A stretch of 34,300 bases of DNA, taken from contig CAIPVK010000141.1 of the NCBI GenBank assembly GCA_903868455.1, positions 1 to 34,300 on the forward strand, given 5' to 3'. Origin of the DNA: an uncultured Opitutia bacterium (GTDB taxonomy: Bacteria > Verrucomicrobiota > Verrucomicrobiia > Opitutales > UBA953). Below the pieces are notes generated by a model. It did no database searches. It saw nothing but the letters and a program-made list of their open reading frames with translations, and had not been told where the DNA came from. This document shows, piece after piece, positions 19,254-27,968 of the stretch (within the stretch, counting starts at the first letter, position 1; every line of letters starts with the position of its first letter). The translations under genes and the position numbers were made by a program.

Positions 19254-20222
19254 TCAGCAGACGAGGTCTCTGAAGGCCTGGAAGTCGGCGGGGAGGCCGG
19301 AGGGCAGGCCCTTGTTGATCACCGAGACGGCGTCGTGGGAATGCAGGGACTCGAGGTGGGAGCAGGCCACGACGAAGTCGCGCACGCGGCCGTCGGCGTC
19401 GAGCTGCTCGTAGACCAGGCGGGCGGCGTCCTCCACGAACTTCGGGTAGGCGCCGTTGAGCTCGGCGAAGGCCTGCTCGTCCTCGCGCTTCACCATGACC
19501 TGGGTCTCGGTCTGGAGGGCGGCGAGGCAGAGCTCCTGGATGTCCTCGACGGACAGCGGCTTGCCGGGGTGGCTCTCGACGATGACGCGGGCCTTGGAGC
19601 GCTGGGAGTGGGGGATGCCGTAGACCTGGCGCACCTCGCGGGCGTGCTCGGTCAGGTCGGCCGAGCAGGGGCAGGCCGAGGAGTAGACGAAGTCGAAGTG
19701 CGTGCGGCGCTGGTAGCGGTCGAGGTCGTCAAGCCCGCCCTCGAGGACGACGCGGTAATACTGCCAGCCCTCGAGGCCGGAGCGGAGCGAGCGCTGGAGG
19801 ATCGGGTAGCGGAACTCGACGAGCAGGCGCGCGCGGCTGCAGCCCATCTCCCGCTTGTAGCGGAGGAGGATCTCCTCGAGGAGGGCGTGGTCGAGGGGGC
19901 GGTCCTTGAAGTCGTAGAAGGTCCGCAGGATGCGGGACATGTTGATGCCCTTGAGGTCGGCGGCGAGGGAGACGGTGCCGGTCACCGAGCACTCGAGGGT
20001 GTGGACCTTGCCGTCGCGCGAGCGCACGGCCATGGGCAGGCGGAAGCCGGAGATGCCGACGTGCTGGATGGGGACGTTGGCGCCCTGGATGAGGGAGGCG
20101 TCCGTGTTCTGCACGTCGGGGAGGCCGGCGCGGTAGGCGGCGTCGGAGCGGAACTGACGGTCGTAGGACCGGCTCAGGCCGTCGGCGCGTCGGGCGGAAG
20201 TCTGCTTGCTCATTCGACCCAT
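19254..20222 (-). CDS. folE2: GTP cyclohydrolase FolE2 (type IB)
   Basis: [29 protein letters not shown] ... [18 protein letters not shown] ... [13 protein letters not shown] ... [25 protein letters not shown]: FolE2 (COG1469) pattern. Start ATG at 20222 or 20213; the upstream part of the track ORF is tRNA sequence. Confidence 0.93.
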   Translation of the reverse strand: MGRMSKQTSARRADGLSRSYDRQFRSDAAYRAGLPDVQNTDASLIQGANVPIQHVGISGFRLPMAVRSRDGKVHTLECSVTGTVSLAADLKGINMSRILRTFYDFKDRPLDHALLEEILLRYKREMGCSRARLLVEFRYPILQRSLRSGLEGWQYYRVVLEGGLDDLDRYQRRTHFDFVYSSACPCSADLTEHAREVRQVYGIPHSQRSKARVIVESHPGKPLSVEDIQELCLAALQTETQVMVKREDEQAFAELNGAYPKFVEDAARLVYEQLDADGRVRDFVVACSHLESLHSHDAVSVINKGLPSGLPADFQAFRDLVC

Positions 20223-20272
20223 GAGGGGAGGAGGAAGGGTTGGGGGGGCAAGCGGGAGGGGAACTTCGCCGG

Positions 20273-20348
20273 TGGAGCCGCTTGTCGGACTTGAACCGAC
20301 GACCCTCTCATTACGAATGAGATGCTCTACCAACTGAGCTAAAGCGGC
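20273..20348 (-). tRNA. tRNA-Thr (anticodon CGU), CCA encoded
   Basis: Minus strand GCCGCTTTAGCTCAGTTGGTAGAGCATCTCATTCGTAATGAGAGGGTCGTCGGTTCAAGTCCGACAAGCGGCTCCA; anticodon stem TCTCA/TGAGA with loop TTCGTAA. Confidence 0.96.
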
Positions 20349-20449
20349 GTACCGGGAAGGGGTCGGAGGTTGCCGAGCCGCCGAGGGGGAATCAAGCCTC
20401 TTGGCGGCTTTCTCCTCGCCTCCGAGGGCGGAAAATCGGAAAAAAGCGC

Positions 20450-21235
20450 ATGGATTCGTGGACCTGGGCCCAGGCGCTGGCGATGGCCGCGTTCGTCCTT
20501 TGCCTCATCCTCGGCGCCCGTTCCGGCTACCGGCGCGGGCCGTTGCGGCAGTTGGCCGCCCCCTTGGCGGCGATCGGCGCCTTGGCGCTCGGGGCGTGGC
20601 TCGGGCCGGACTTGGGGCACGCCTGGCTCGGGCAGGTCGGGGTGCCTTGGATTCTGCGCGGGCCGGCCGGCTTCCTAACGGCCGCCCTCCTCTCGTGGCT
20701 GGTCCTGCTGTTCATAATCTGGAGGGCGGGCAAGCCGATCGCCGAGACCGGCGAGTCGGAGAACCCCGTGATGGGGGCGATGGTCGGCTGCTGGACGGGC
20801 GGGTTGGCGTGGCTCGCGGTGATGACCGCCTGGGGCCAGCACGCGGCCTGGGAGCGCGAGCTCCAACCCCGCCCCGCCCCGGCGCCGAGCGCGCTGGGGG
20901 AGATCGCCCAGCTGCCGGGGCTGGATTGGATAGGCTCGATGGAGGCCTGGCCCGAGACCCCCCGGGAAATCGTGAGGGCCGGGCGCAAGGTCATGGCCGA
21001 CCCTGCGGCCAACCGGCGACTGATGGATAACCCCCGGGTCAGGGCCCTCGCCTCGCACCCGACCTTCTACACAGCCTGGGGCGACCCGGAGGTGAAACGC
21101 CTCACCCGGAGCGGGGACTACCTCGCCTTGTTGGACCACCCCAAGGTGGAGGCCTTGCTGGCCGACGAGTCGTTTCAGCGGGAATTGGCGGCCTTCGACC
21201 TGCTGGGGGCGCTGAAAAAGGCCCTTGGTGAATAA
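20450..21235 (+). CDS. CvpA-like membrane protein with C-terminal soluble extension
   Basis: Four-TM N-terminal half with [11 protein letters not shown] and [21 protein letters not shown], resembling CvpA; C-terminal [25 protein letters not shown]...[21 protein letters not shown]. Confidence 0.6.
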   Translation: MDSWTWAQALAMAAFVLCLILGARSGYRRGPLRQLAAPLAAIGALALGAWLGPDLGHAWLGQVGVPWILRGPAGFLTAALLSWLVLLFIIWRAGKPIAETGESENPVMGAMVGCWTGGLAWLAVMTAWGQHAAWERELQPRPAPAPSALGEIAQLPGLDWIGSMEAWPETPREIVRAGRKVMADPAANRRLMDNPRVRALASHPTFYTAWGDPEVKRLTRSGDYLALLDHPKVEALLADESFQRELAAFDLLGALKKALGE

Positions 21236-21241
21236 CTCCGG

Positions 21242-21266
21242 GCCAAAAAAGCCGCTTTTTATTGGC
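21242..21266. terminator. Candidate stem-loop after the CvpA-like gene
   Basis: GCCAAAAAAG-CCG-CTTTTTATTGGC, 2-nt bulge, 7 bp after the stop codon. Confidence 0.4.
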
Positions 21267-21312
21267 ATCCGGCCCATCAACGGGCAGTCTTAAGACCTTA
21301 CCGCCTACCCCC

Positions 21313-22167
21313 ATGAGGACTCTCCTTGCCTGCCTTCTCACCCTGACGCTCTCGGCGCAGGACAAGCCCGCCGCCGCTCCGGCTCCCGCGCCCGCCGCGG
21401 AAGCGCCCAAGGCCGAAACCCAGACCCTCGAGGTCCTCGAGATCCAGGGTCGTCGCCTCGCCAAGGTGCGCGACATCAAGAGCCCGGCCGAGTTCGAGGC
21501 CTTCCAGCGCGACGTGCAGTCCATCTCCAACGAGCGCCAGACCGCCGCCCAGACCAAGCAGCTCCTCGACCTCGCCCTGACCAGCCCCGAGAAGGAGGCC
21601 CGCCAGCGCCAGCTCGAGGGCCAGCTCAAGAAGCTCTCCGAGTCGAACCAGTCGATGAACAAGGCCTACGGCTTCGACCTCACCCGCCAGTACCTCGTCG
21701 TGCCCACCAAGGTCGGCGTCTACAAGGTGCTGACCGAGGACGAGTACATCAAGCTGGCGGCCACCGCCAACTTCGACAAGGCCACCATCGTCGAGGCCTC
21801 GGGCAAGAAGCTCCAGCAGCGCGGCACGGTGACCGGCGCCGTCGAGGTCGAGACCTTCCAGCTCCAGCTCAAGTCCGTCGGCGAGGCCCGCCAGCGCCTG
21901 CAGCAGCTCCTCGAGCTCCAGCCCAAGCTCACCAAGGAGGACGACAAGCGCAAGGTGGCCGAGGCCATCACGCGCGTGCAGAAGGACGTCAACGAGGCCG
22001 AGGCGGACTTCGCCAAGGCCAACGGCTACGCCTACAGCGACGCCCTCGCCACCCAGGTCGCCGAGGCCAAGCTCTACGTCCTGCTCTCCGACGAGGAGAA
22101 CAAGCAGATCGACAAGGCCGCCGCCGACGCGAAGGACGCCGCCAAGCCCGCTCCCGCGGCCAAGTGA
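21313..22167 (+). CDS. Exported protein with two copies of a YGF-type helical module
   Basis: Signal-peptide-like MRTLLACLLTLTLSAQ; internal duplication (FQRDVQSI...NKAYGFDLTRQY...YKVLTEDEY and FQLQLKSV...AKANGYAYSDAL...YVLLSDEE). ATG at 21313, downstream of the track start. Confidence 0.7.
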   Translation: MRTLLACLLTLTLSAQDKPAAAPAPAPAAEAPKAETQTLEVLEIQGRRLAKVRDIKSPAEFEAFQRDVQSISNERQTAAQTKQLLDLALTSPEKEARQRQLEGQLKKLSESNQSMNKAYGFDLTRQYLVVPTKVGVYKVLTEDEYIKLAATANFDKATIVEASGKKLQQRGTVTGAVEVETFQLQLKSVGEARQRLQQLLELQPKLTKEDDKRKVAEAITRVQKDVNEAEADFAKANGYAYSDALATQVAEAKLYVLLSDEENKQIDKAAADAKDAAKPAPAAK

Positions 22168-22198
22168 TTTCCAACCCCCAACCCCCTACCCTACGCCC

Positions 22199-23011
22199 AT
22201 GAGCACCACCGAGACCCCCGCCGCCGAGCAGAAGCGCCCCAAGGCCGAGCGCATCGCCCTCAACAACATGCTCTTCGAGAGCGTGCTGCACATGCAGAGC
22301 GCCCAGGCCCTCGACCAGTTCCGCAACCAATTCACCTCCCTGGCCAACCAAGTCCGCCAGCTGCAAGGCGTGGAGCAGCGCATCCAGGGCGCGCTGACCA
22401 CGGCGGAGAAGGATGCCCTCGCCAAGGTGCGAGAGCAGGAAATCCGCGACCTCCAGGGCAAGGACGGCCTCTTCCAGAAGGTCTACGGCTTCTCGGCCGT
22501 CGCCCTCGCCCAACGCCCCAACTTCATCCTCAACACCGTGGTGCGCCTGCTCACGCCGGTGACCGACGAGGAGCTGACCAAGCACCGCGAGAACAAGGAG
22601 TTCAAGGAGGAGGAGGTCGTCGTGCGCGACAGTTCCAAGCTGCTCCACGTCTCGACCCTTCGCGGCCCCGCCGTCCAGTCCTTCGAGCGCGACGTCAAGA
22701 TCATCCAGGCCAATCGGGAGGCCGCCGTCCAACTCCGCGCCCAGGCCGAGCGCCTGCCCGAGGGCGAGGACAAGACGAAGGCCCAGGAGGCCTTCGCCGC
22801 CGCCGAGAAGAAGCTCAACGAGGACAACGCCACCATGGCGAAAACCTACGGCTTCTCCCTCACCCGCAACTACGTCGCCGACATCCAGGCCGGCATCTTC
22901 TTCGTCGCCCTGACCAAGGAGGAGGCCGAGCGGGCTCTCGCCCAGCAGCAGGCCGAGGCCGGCGAGGCCCCCAAGGCAGAGGCCAAGAAGGAGAAGGCCG
23001 CCAAGGCCTGA
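22199..23011 (+). CDS. Protein with two copies of the same YGF-type module, no signal peptide visible
   Basis: FRNQFTSL...QKVYGFSAVAL...LTPVTDEE and FERDVKII...AKTYGFSLTRNY...FVALTKEE; 31 bp after the preceding gene, same strand. Confidence 0.72.
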   Translation: MSTTETPAAEQKRPKAERIALNNMLFESVLHMQSAQALDQFRNQFTSLANQVRQLQGVEQRIQGALTTAEKDALAKVREQEIRDLQGKDGLFQKVYGFSAVALAQRPNFILNTVVRLLTPVTDEELTKHRENKEFKEEEVVVRDSSKLLHVSTLRGPAVQSFERDVKIIQANREAAVQLRAQAERLPEGEDKTKAQEAFAAAEKKLNEDNATMAKTYGFSLTRNYVADIQAGIFFVALTKEEAERALAQQQAEAGEAPKAEAKKEKAAKA

Positions 23012-23034
23012 TCCGGCTCCGGACCGCGAGACGA

Positions 23035-23060
23035 GGGCCCGCCGACCGGCGGGCCCTTTT
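23035..23060 (+). terminator. Rho-independent-type terminator
   Basis: GGGCCCGCCG-AC-CGGCGGGCCC followed by TTTT; lies between convergent genes. Confidence 0.8.
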
Positions 23061-23072
23061 CCTTGCCCGGGC

Positions 23073-23975
23073 TCAGAAGAGCTCGCCCTGGGCCTTGGCG
23101 GCGCGCTCGGCGGCGCGGCGACGAGCGACCTTGGCGCTCGACTGCATGCCCATGGACTCGAGGTAGGCCTCGAGGGCCGCGGGGTCGCCGGCGCCGCGCT
23201 CCGCGGGATCGAAGGGGAAGTCGTCCTTGAAGCGGACGAGCCCGAGGTTGACGCGGATGCGGCCGGCCTCGGCCGCGACCTGCTCCCGGAAGCGGGCGGG
23301 CTCGAGCCGGTCGGCGGCGGCGAGCACGCCCTCGAGGGAGCCGTGCTCCTGCAGCCACTTCACGGCGGTCTTGGGGCCGACGCCGCGCAGGCCGGGGATG
23401 TTGTCCGAGGTGTCGCCGACCAGGGCGAGGTAGTCGGGGATGAGCGCGGGGGGCACGCCGAACTTCTCCGTCACGCCCGCGGCGTCGAGGCGGCGCCAGC
23501 CGAGGGCGGGGTTGGCGGTGGGCGGGGGCAGGAGCTGGGCGACGGGGCCGCCGACGCACTGGCCGAAGTCCTTGTCGGCGCTGACGATGACGACCTCGTG
23601 GCCGTCGGCGACGAGGCGCCTGGCGGCGGAGGCGAGGAGGTCGTCGGCCTCGACGCCGGAGATCTCCACCACGCGCGGCCCCATGAGCGCGGTGAGGCGC
23701 TTGAGCTCCGGGATCTGCAGCACCAGGTCGGGAGGGGTCTCGTCGCGCTGCGCCTTGTAGTCGGGAAGCGCGGCGAGGTGGCGGTCGGAGCCGCCGAGGT
23801 CGAAGAAGACGACGGTGCGGTCGGGCTTCTCGGCGTCCTCGATCGACCACAGGGTGCGCACCCAGCCGTGCAGGGCGCCGGTCGGGAAGCCGTCCGGCCG
23901 CCGCAGGCCGATGCGCTCCATCGCGAAGTGGCTGCGGAACGCCAGGTTGAAGCCGTCGACGAGCAGCCACCTCAT
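23073..23975 (-). CDS. Standalone 5'-3' exonuclease (Pol I N-terminal / XNI-like)
   Basis: MRWLLVDGFNLAFRSHFAM ... GVEADDLLASAARR ... VSADKDFGQCV ... PDYLALVGDTSDNIPGLRGVGPKTAVKWL (FEN-type motifs and H3TH). Confidence 0.9.
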   Translation of the reverse strand: MRWLLVDGFNLAFRSHFAMERIGLRRPDGFPTGALHGWVRTLWSIEDAEKPDRTVVFFDLGGSDRHLAALPDYKAQRDETPPDLVLQIPELKRLTALMGPRVVEISGVEADDLLASAARRLVADGHEVVIVSADKDFGQCVGGPVAQLLPPPTANPALGWRRLDAAGVTEKFGVPPALIPDYLALVGDTSDNIPGLRGVGPKTAVKWLQEHGSLEGVLAAADRLEPARFREQVAAEAGRIRVNLGLVRFKDDFPFDPAERGAGDPAALEAYLESMGMQSSAKVARRRAAERAAKAQGELF

Positions 23976-24021
23976 GGCGCCATCATCCGCGGCGAGCCCG
24001 CGGCCGACCAGCCCAAACAAG

Positions 24022-24045
24022 GAGGCCCGCCTTTCGGCGGGCCTC
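24022..24045 (-). terminator. Stem-loop terminator for the pilus-like operon
   Basis: Minus strand GAGGCCCGCC-GAAA-GGCGGGCCTC, then CTTGTTTGG; 22 bp after the secretin stop. Confidence 0.65.
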
Positions 24046-24066
24046 GGTGTCGGGATCGCGCGGGGA

Positions 24067-27024
24067 TCAGCGCGAGCCGGCGGGCGCGGCGCCCTGGGCG
24101 GCGGGCGCGGCCTCGGTGACCTCGCGGTAGGCGGCGCCGCCGGGCGTCACGACCACGGGGTTCGAGAAGGTGGCGCCGTTGTTCACGCCGCCGACCTTGC
24201 TGCGGAGGGTGGAGCCGCCGGGCGAGATCAGGTTGGCGGTCACGAAGACCATGAGGTTGCGCTTGCTGGTGGTCTTGCCGTTGGAGCGGAAGGCCGCGCC
24301 GAGCAGCGGGATGTCGCCGAGCACGGGGACCTTGTCGTTGACGGTCTTGACCTCCTCGCGGGTGAGTCCCCCGATGACGACCGTCGCGCCGTCGAAGATC
24401 GTGACGTCGGTCGTGACCTCGCGGTGCGAGAAGATCGGCTGGAAGAAGCCCGAGGGGACGGTGACGGTGGTGTTGCCCTGGATGGCGACGGAGGTGCCGC
24501 CGTACTCCACGAAGCCCTCGAACTCGATGACGTGGGGCTTGAGGTTGAGGGCGATGGAGTCGTCCTGCTGGACGGCCGGGGTGACCTCGAGGATGACGCC
24601 GACGTCCTGCTCCTTGAAGTCCTGGGGCGTGCCCGCGGTGATGGTGACGCCGGCGCCGCCGCCGCCGTTCTGACCGCCGGCCTGGCCGACGTTGGACTGC
24701 ACGTCGCCGTAGGAGTCGGGGTAGCGGAGGGTCTGGACGATGCGGATGGTGGCGGTCTTGTTGTCCACCACCGTCAGGCTGGGCGCGGACATGAGGTCCG
24801 AGCCGTTGTTCTGCTCGATGGCGCGCAGGAAGAGCGAGAGGTCGTAGGAGCCGATCATGCCCACGAGACCCGCGCCGTTGGCGCCGCCGAAGGTGAAGTC
24901 GGGGGTGCCGAAGTTGCCGCGGGGGATGTTCGGGGGCGTGTTGGGGATCTCCAGGGCCGGGTTCTGGACGATGGTGACGACGCCGGTGACGGGGTCGGTC
25001 TGCGTCGAGGACGACAGGATGCGGCCGGGGTTGGCGACAGAGGTCTCGCCGAAGGCCTCGTTGACACCGCGCAGGCCGGTGCGGGCGCGGATGATCTCCT
25101 GGCCACCGACGGTCTGCGAGAGCTGCCAGTTGGCGGAGAGCTCGTTGAGGGTCTGCTCGTTGACCTCGATGAACTTGGCCTCGATGTGCACCTGCTTGGT
25201 GTCGGAGTAGCGGCGCAGGATGTTGCGGATGCGGTCGAGGTTCTTGCGGGTCTGGGTGGCGGTGAGCATCGCGCCGTCCCAGGCGAGGGTGGCGCCCTGG
25301 ACCTCGAAGTTCACGCCGGAGCGGGTGAAGAAGTTGCGGATCGCGACCTCGCGGGGGCTCGCGCCGCCGACATCACCGGGGCCGGCGCCGACGCCGGGGC
25401 TGAAGGGATTGGAGGCGCCGGAGTTGCCGGAGGAGGCGGCGGAGATGCCGGTCATCTTCGTCACGGCCGCGTCGGGCAGGGGGAAGAAGTCGGTCTCGAG
25501 GTCGCTCGAGCCGGAGTCGGGGCGGACCTCGATGATGCCGTCGTTGACGGTGAAGGTGTAGTTGACCTGGCGCAGGACGATGTCGATGGCCTTGTCGAGC
25601 GAGACGTTGCGGAGCGTGATGTTGACGCTCGGGTTGCGCTTCTCGGGGTCGATGAGGACGATGTTCACGCCCTTCTGGTCCTTGTCGTATGCCTGGGCGG
25701 CGGTCTGGATGACCTCGAGCGCGCGGTTGAGGGGGAAGTCCTTGATGGGGAGCTCGGGGACGGTGATGTCCTTGAGCTTCTGCAGGACGGGGTCGATGAC
25801 CTGCTTCTCGGTCGCGGTGCTCTCGCGGTTGTAGACCTCGGGGAGCTTCCAGGACTCGTCGAGCAGCTCGAGGAGCTTGCCCTTGGTCACGCCGCGGTTC
25901 CACTGGCCGGAGTTCTCGGAGAGGAGCTTGCGGATGCGGACCTGGTAGGCCTTGGCCTCGGGGTTCTGAGGCTGGTACTGCAGGACCTCGCGGTAGGTGT
26001 CGAGGGCGCCCTGGTAGTCGCCGTAGAGGTAGCGGGCGCGGCCCTTGACGAGCAGCTCCTCGACCTTGGCGTCCTTGGCCTGGAGGCCGGGCGAGATCTC
26101 GTCGATGCCGCGGTAGGAGGGGTCGCTGCGGCGGGCCTGGTAGAGCTTGAGGAGGCGCTGGTAGGCGAGGTCGTCGAGCTCGTTCTCCTTGTTGGTGACG
26201 AGCTTCTCGTACTCCTTGAGGAAGATCAGGGCGCGGGGCAGGTCGCGGGCGTCGATGGCCTGGGTGACGCGCTCGGCGAGGATGGTGGCGCGGAGGCCGA
26301 GGATCTCGCGGCGGAGGGGCTGGGTGGCGATGTTGCCGGGCAGCTCGGTGTTGGCCTTGTCGAGCTCCGCGTTGGCGGCGTCGAGCTCGTTGTCGCGGAT
26401 GAGGGAGCGGGCCTCGGAGATGTGGTCCTCGGCCTTGTCGACCTTGGCCTGGTTGCGGCGGGCGACCTCGCGCATGCGCTCGTTGACGAGGCGGTCGGAG
26501 CCGGACTCGCCGGCCTCGCGCGCGGCGAGGATCTGCTGGCGGGCGAGCTCGAGGCGGTCGCGGGTGGGCTTGGCGCCGGCGCTGGCGGGGAGGGCGGCCT
26601 CGGCCTGCTTGAGGAGGGAGAGGGCCTGGTCGTTGCGGCCGGCCTCGGCGAGGGCGAGGGCCTCGGAGACGGCGGCGTCGACCTCGGCGAAGAGGGCGGC
26701 GCGCTCCTGGGTGACGGCGTCGAGCAGCGGGGTGTTGGCCAGCTGCTTGGCGGCCTCGGCCTGCTCGGCGGCGCGGCGGGCGGCGGCGAGCTCGGCCTCG
26801 ATGCGGGCGATGGCCTCGCGCGCGCCGATGTCGTCGGCCTTGAGCTTGAGGATCTCCTCGTAGGCGGCCTTGGCGCCGGCGAGGTCGCCGCTCAGCGAGG
26901 CGGCGTCGGCCTTCTGGTGAAGCTGATAGAGCGCATCCTCAGGCGAGGAGGGGGCGTCCTGGGCCGTGACGGCGCAGGCGGCCGCCAAGAGGGCGAGGAG
27001 CGGGAAACGAGTGGGGGAGCTCAT
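24067..27024 (-). CDS. Secretin, Amuc_1098-like type IV pilus outer membrane protein with N-terminal TPR-like region
   Basis: Signal peptide MSSPTRFPLLALLAAACAVTAQ; TPR-like region; secretin core VHIEAKFIEVNEQTLNELSANW ... DVGVILEVTPAVQQDDSIALNLKPHVIEFEGF ... REVTTDVTIFDGATVVIGGLTREEVKTVNDKVPVLGDIPLLGAAFRS. Confidence 0.92.
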   Translation of the reverse strand: MSSPTRFPLLALLAAACAVTAQDAPSSPEDALYQLHQKADAASLSGDLAGAKAAYEEILKLKADDIGAREAIARIEAELAAARRAAEQAEAAKQLANTPLLDAVTQERAALFAEVDAAVSEALALAEAGRNDQALSLLKQAEAALPASAGAKPTRDRLELARQQILAAREAGESGSDRLVNERMREVARRNQAKVDKAEDHISEARSLIRDNELDAANAELDKANTELPGNIATQPLRREILGLRATILAERVTQAIDARDLPRALIFLKEYEKLVTNKENELDDLAYQRLLKLYQARRSDPSYRGIDEISPGLQAKDAKVEELLVKGRARYLYGDYQGALDTYREVLQYQPQNPEAKAYQVRIRKLLSENSGQWNRGVTKGKLLELLDESWKLPEVYNRESTATEKQVIDPVLQKLKDITVPELPIKDFPLNRALEVIQTAAQAYDKDQKGVNIVLIDPEKRNPSVNITLRNVSLDKAIDIVLRQVNYTFTVNDGIIEVRPDSGSSDLETDFFPLPDAAVTKMTGISAASSGNSGASNPFSPGVGAGPGDVGGASPREVAIRNFFTRSGVNFEVQGATLAWDGAMLTATQTRKNLDRIRNILRRYSDTKQVHIEAKFIEVNEQTLNELSANWQLSQTVGGQEIIRARTGLRGVNEAFGETSVANPGRILSSSTQTDPVTGVVTIVQNPALEIPNTPPNIPRGNFGTPDFTFGGANGAGLVGMIGSYDLSLFLRAIEQNNGSDLMSAPSLTVVDNKTATIRIVQTLRYPDSYGDVQSNVGQAGGQNGGGGAGVTITAGTPQDFKEQDVGVILEVTPAVQQDDSIALNLKPHVIEFEGFVEYGGTSVAIQGNTTVTVPSGFFQPIFSHREVTTDVTIFDGATVVIGGLTREEVKTVNDKVPVLGDIPLLGAAFRSNGKTTSKRNLMVFVTANLISPGGSTLRSKVGGVNNGATFSNPVVVTPGGAAYREVTEAAPAAQGAAPAGSR

Positions 27025-27968
27025 TGAGGACGTGCGGAAGGGAAGAGGGGGAAGGCGGCGGGCGTGCCGTTGGCGGCGGGGGCGGGGGGGGCGGGGGCGG
27101 TGGGGAGGGGCGCCGTGGCGGGTTTCGCGGGGGCGGCGGGAGCCAGCGACAGGGTCTCGGTGAAGGTGCGGGGACCCTTGCGCGGGTTCAACGTAAACGT
27201 TTTGTCAACTGTCACCGTGCCGGCGGCGAGGTCAACCCCTTTGACGACGAAGGTGGCGCCGTTGTGCTCGAAGGTGGCGCCGACCGCGGCGAAGGTCCAG
27301 GTGGGCTCGCCGGCGTCGGCCTTGAGCACGATGTCGATGCGGTCCTTGAACTCGAGCGGGGCGACGTCGTCGATCTCCAGGGTCTTGCCCAGCTTCGAGT
27401 CCTTGATGGTCAACACCTTGCGGCGGACGGGCACGCCCTGGGCATCGGGTGTCACGACTTCCTTGAAGGCCACGGGGGTGATCCCCAGCTCGGCGACCGG
27501 ACGGTTGAGGCGGGCCTCGAAGCCGGCCTTGGTCTCCAGGTTGTCGAGGAAGAAGATGCGCTCGGCCTCACCCTTGGGGGAGGCGAGGGTGGTGCGGAGC
27601 ATCACCGGGTAGCGGGGGTGCCCCAGCTTGACCAACTTGATCCCGAAATCGGGGACCACGGGAGGGGTGTAATCCCGGGGGAGGTATTCCTTGAGCTGGT
27701 CGTCCCAGACGGTGGGCACGGAGTCGAAGAGGTCGTAGTTCCAGCCGTCCTCGCCGTCCTCGGGGCGCGTCCAGTTGGCGCGCAGGGCGAGCTCGTCGTC
27801 GCGGGTGAACGCGGGATAGGCCGCGCCGGCGGGGGCGCCGGCGGGACCGCGCTGGGCGGCCTCCTTGGCCATGGGGCGGATCCAAAGCAGCCCGAAGACG
27901 AGGCTGCCGAGGAAGAGCGCGCCGGCGCCGGCAAGCTTCAGGATGTCGTTGCGCTGGGACATGGTCAC
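27021..27968 (-). CDS. Amuc_1099-like pilus-like system protein
   Basis: Single N-terminal TM, beta-rich body, Ala/Pro-rich tail; position between 1100-like and 1098-like genes with ATGA overlaps on both sides. Confidence 0.75.
   Translation of the reverse strand: MTMSQRNDILKLAGAGALFLGSLVFGLLWIRPMAKEAAQRGPAGAPAGAAYPAFTRDDELALRANWTRPEDGEDGWNYDLFDSVPTVWDDQLKEYLPRDYTPPVVPDFGIKLVKLGHPRYPVMLRTTLASPKGEAERIFFLDNLETKAGFEARLNRPVAELGITPVAFKEVVTPDAQGVPVRRKVLTIKDSKLGKTLEIDDVAPLEFKDRIDIVLKADAGEPTWTFAAVGATFEHNGATFVVKGVDLAAGTVTVDKTFTLNPRKGPRTFTETLSLAPAAPAKPATAPLPTAPAPPAPAANGTPAAFPLFPSARPQ

Noticed and set aside
20223-20333. N-terminal extension of the folE2 ORF ([20 protein letters not shown]...)
   Set aside because: This stretch is translated tRNA-Thr sequence, not protein.
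21287-21296. GTCTTAAGAC 10-bp palindrome upstream of the 21313 gene
   Set aside because: Too short to call as an operator without a second copy; none noticed elsewhere in the window.
23815-27027. 1070-aa plus-strand ORF (Gly/Val/Asp/Leu-rich) opposite the secretin
   Set aside because: Antisense shadow of the GC-rich secretin gene, which has clear family motifs; the ORF has low-complexity composition and no recognisable domain.
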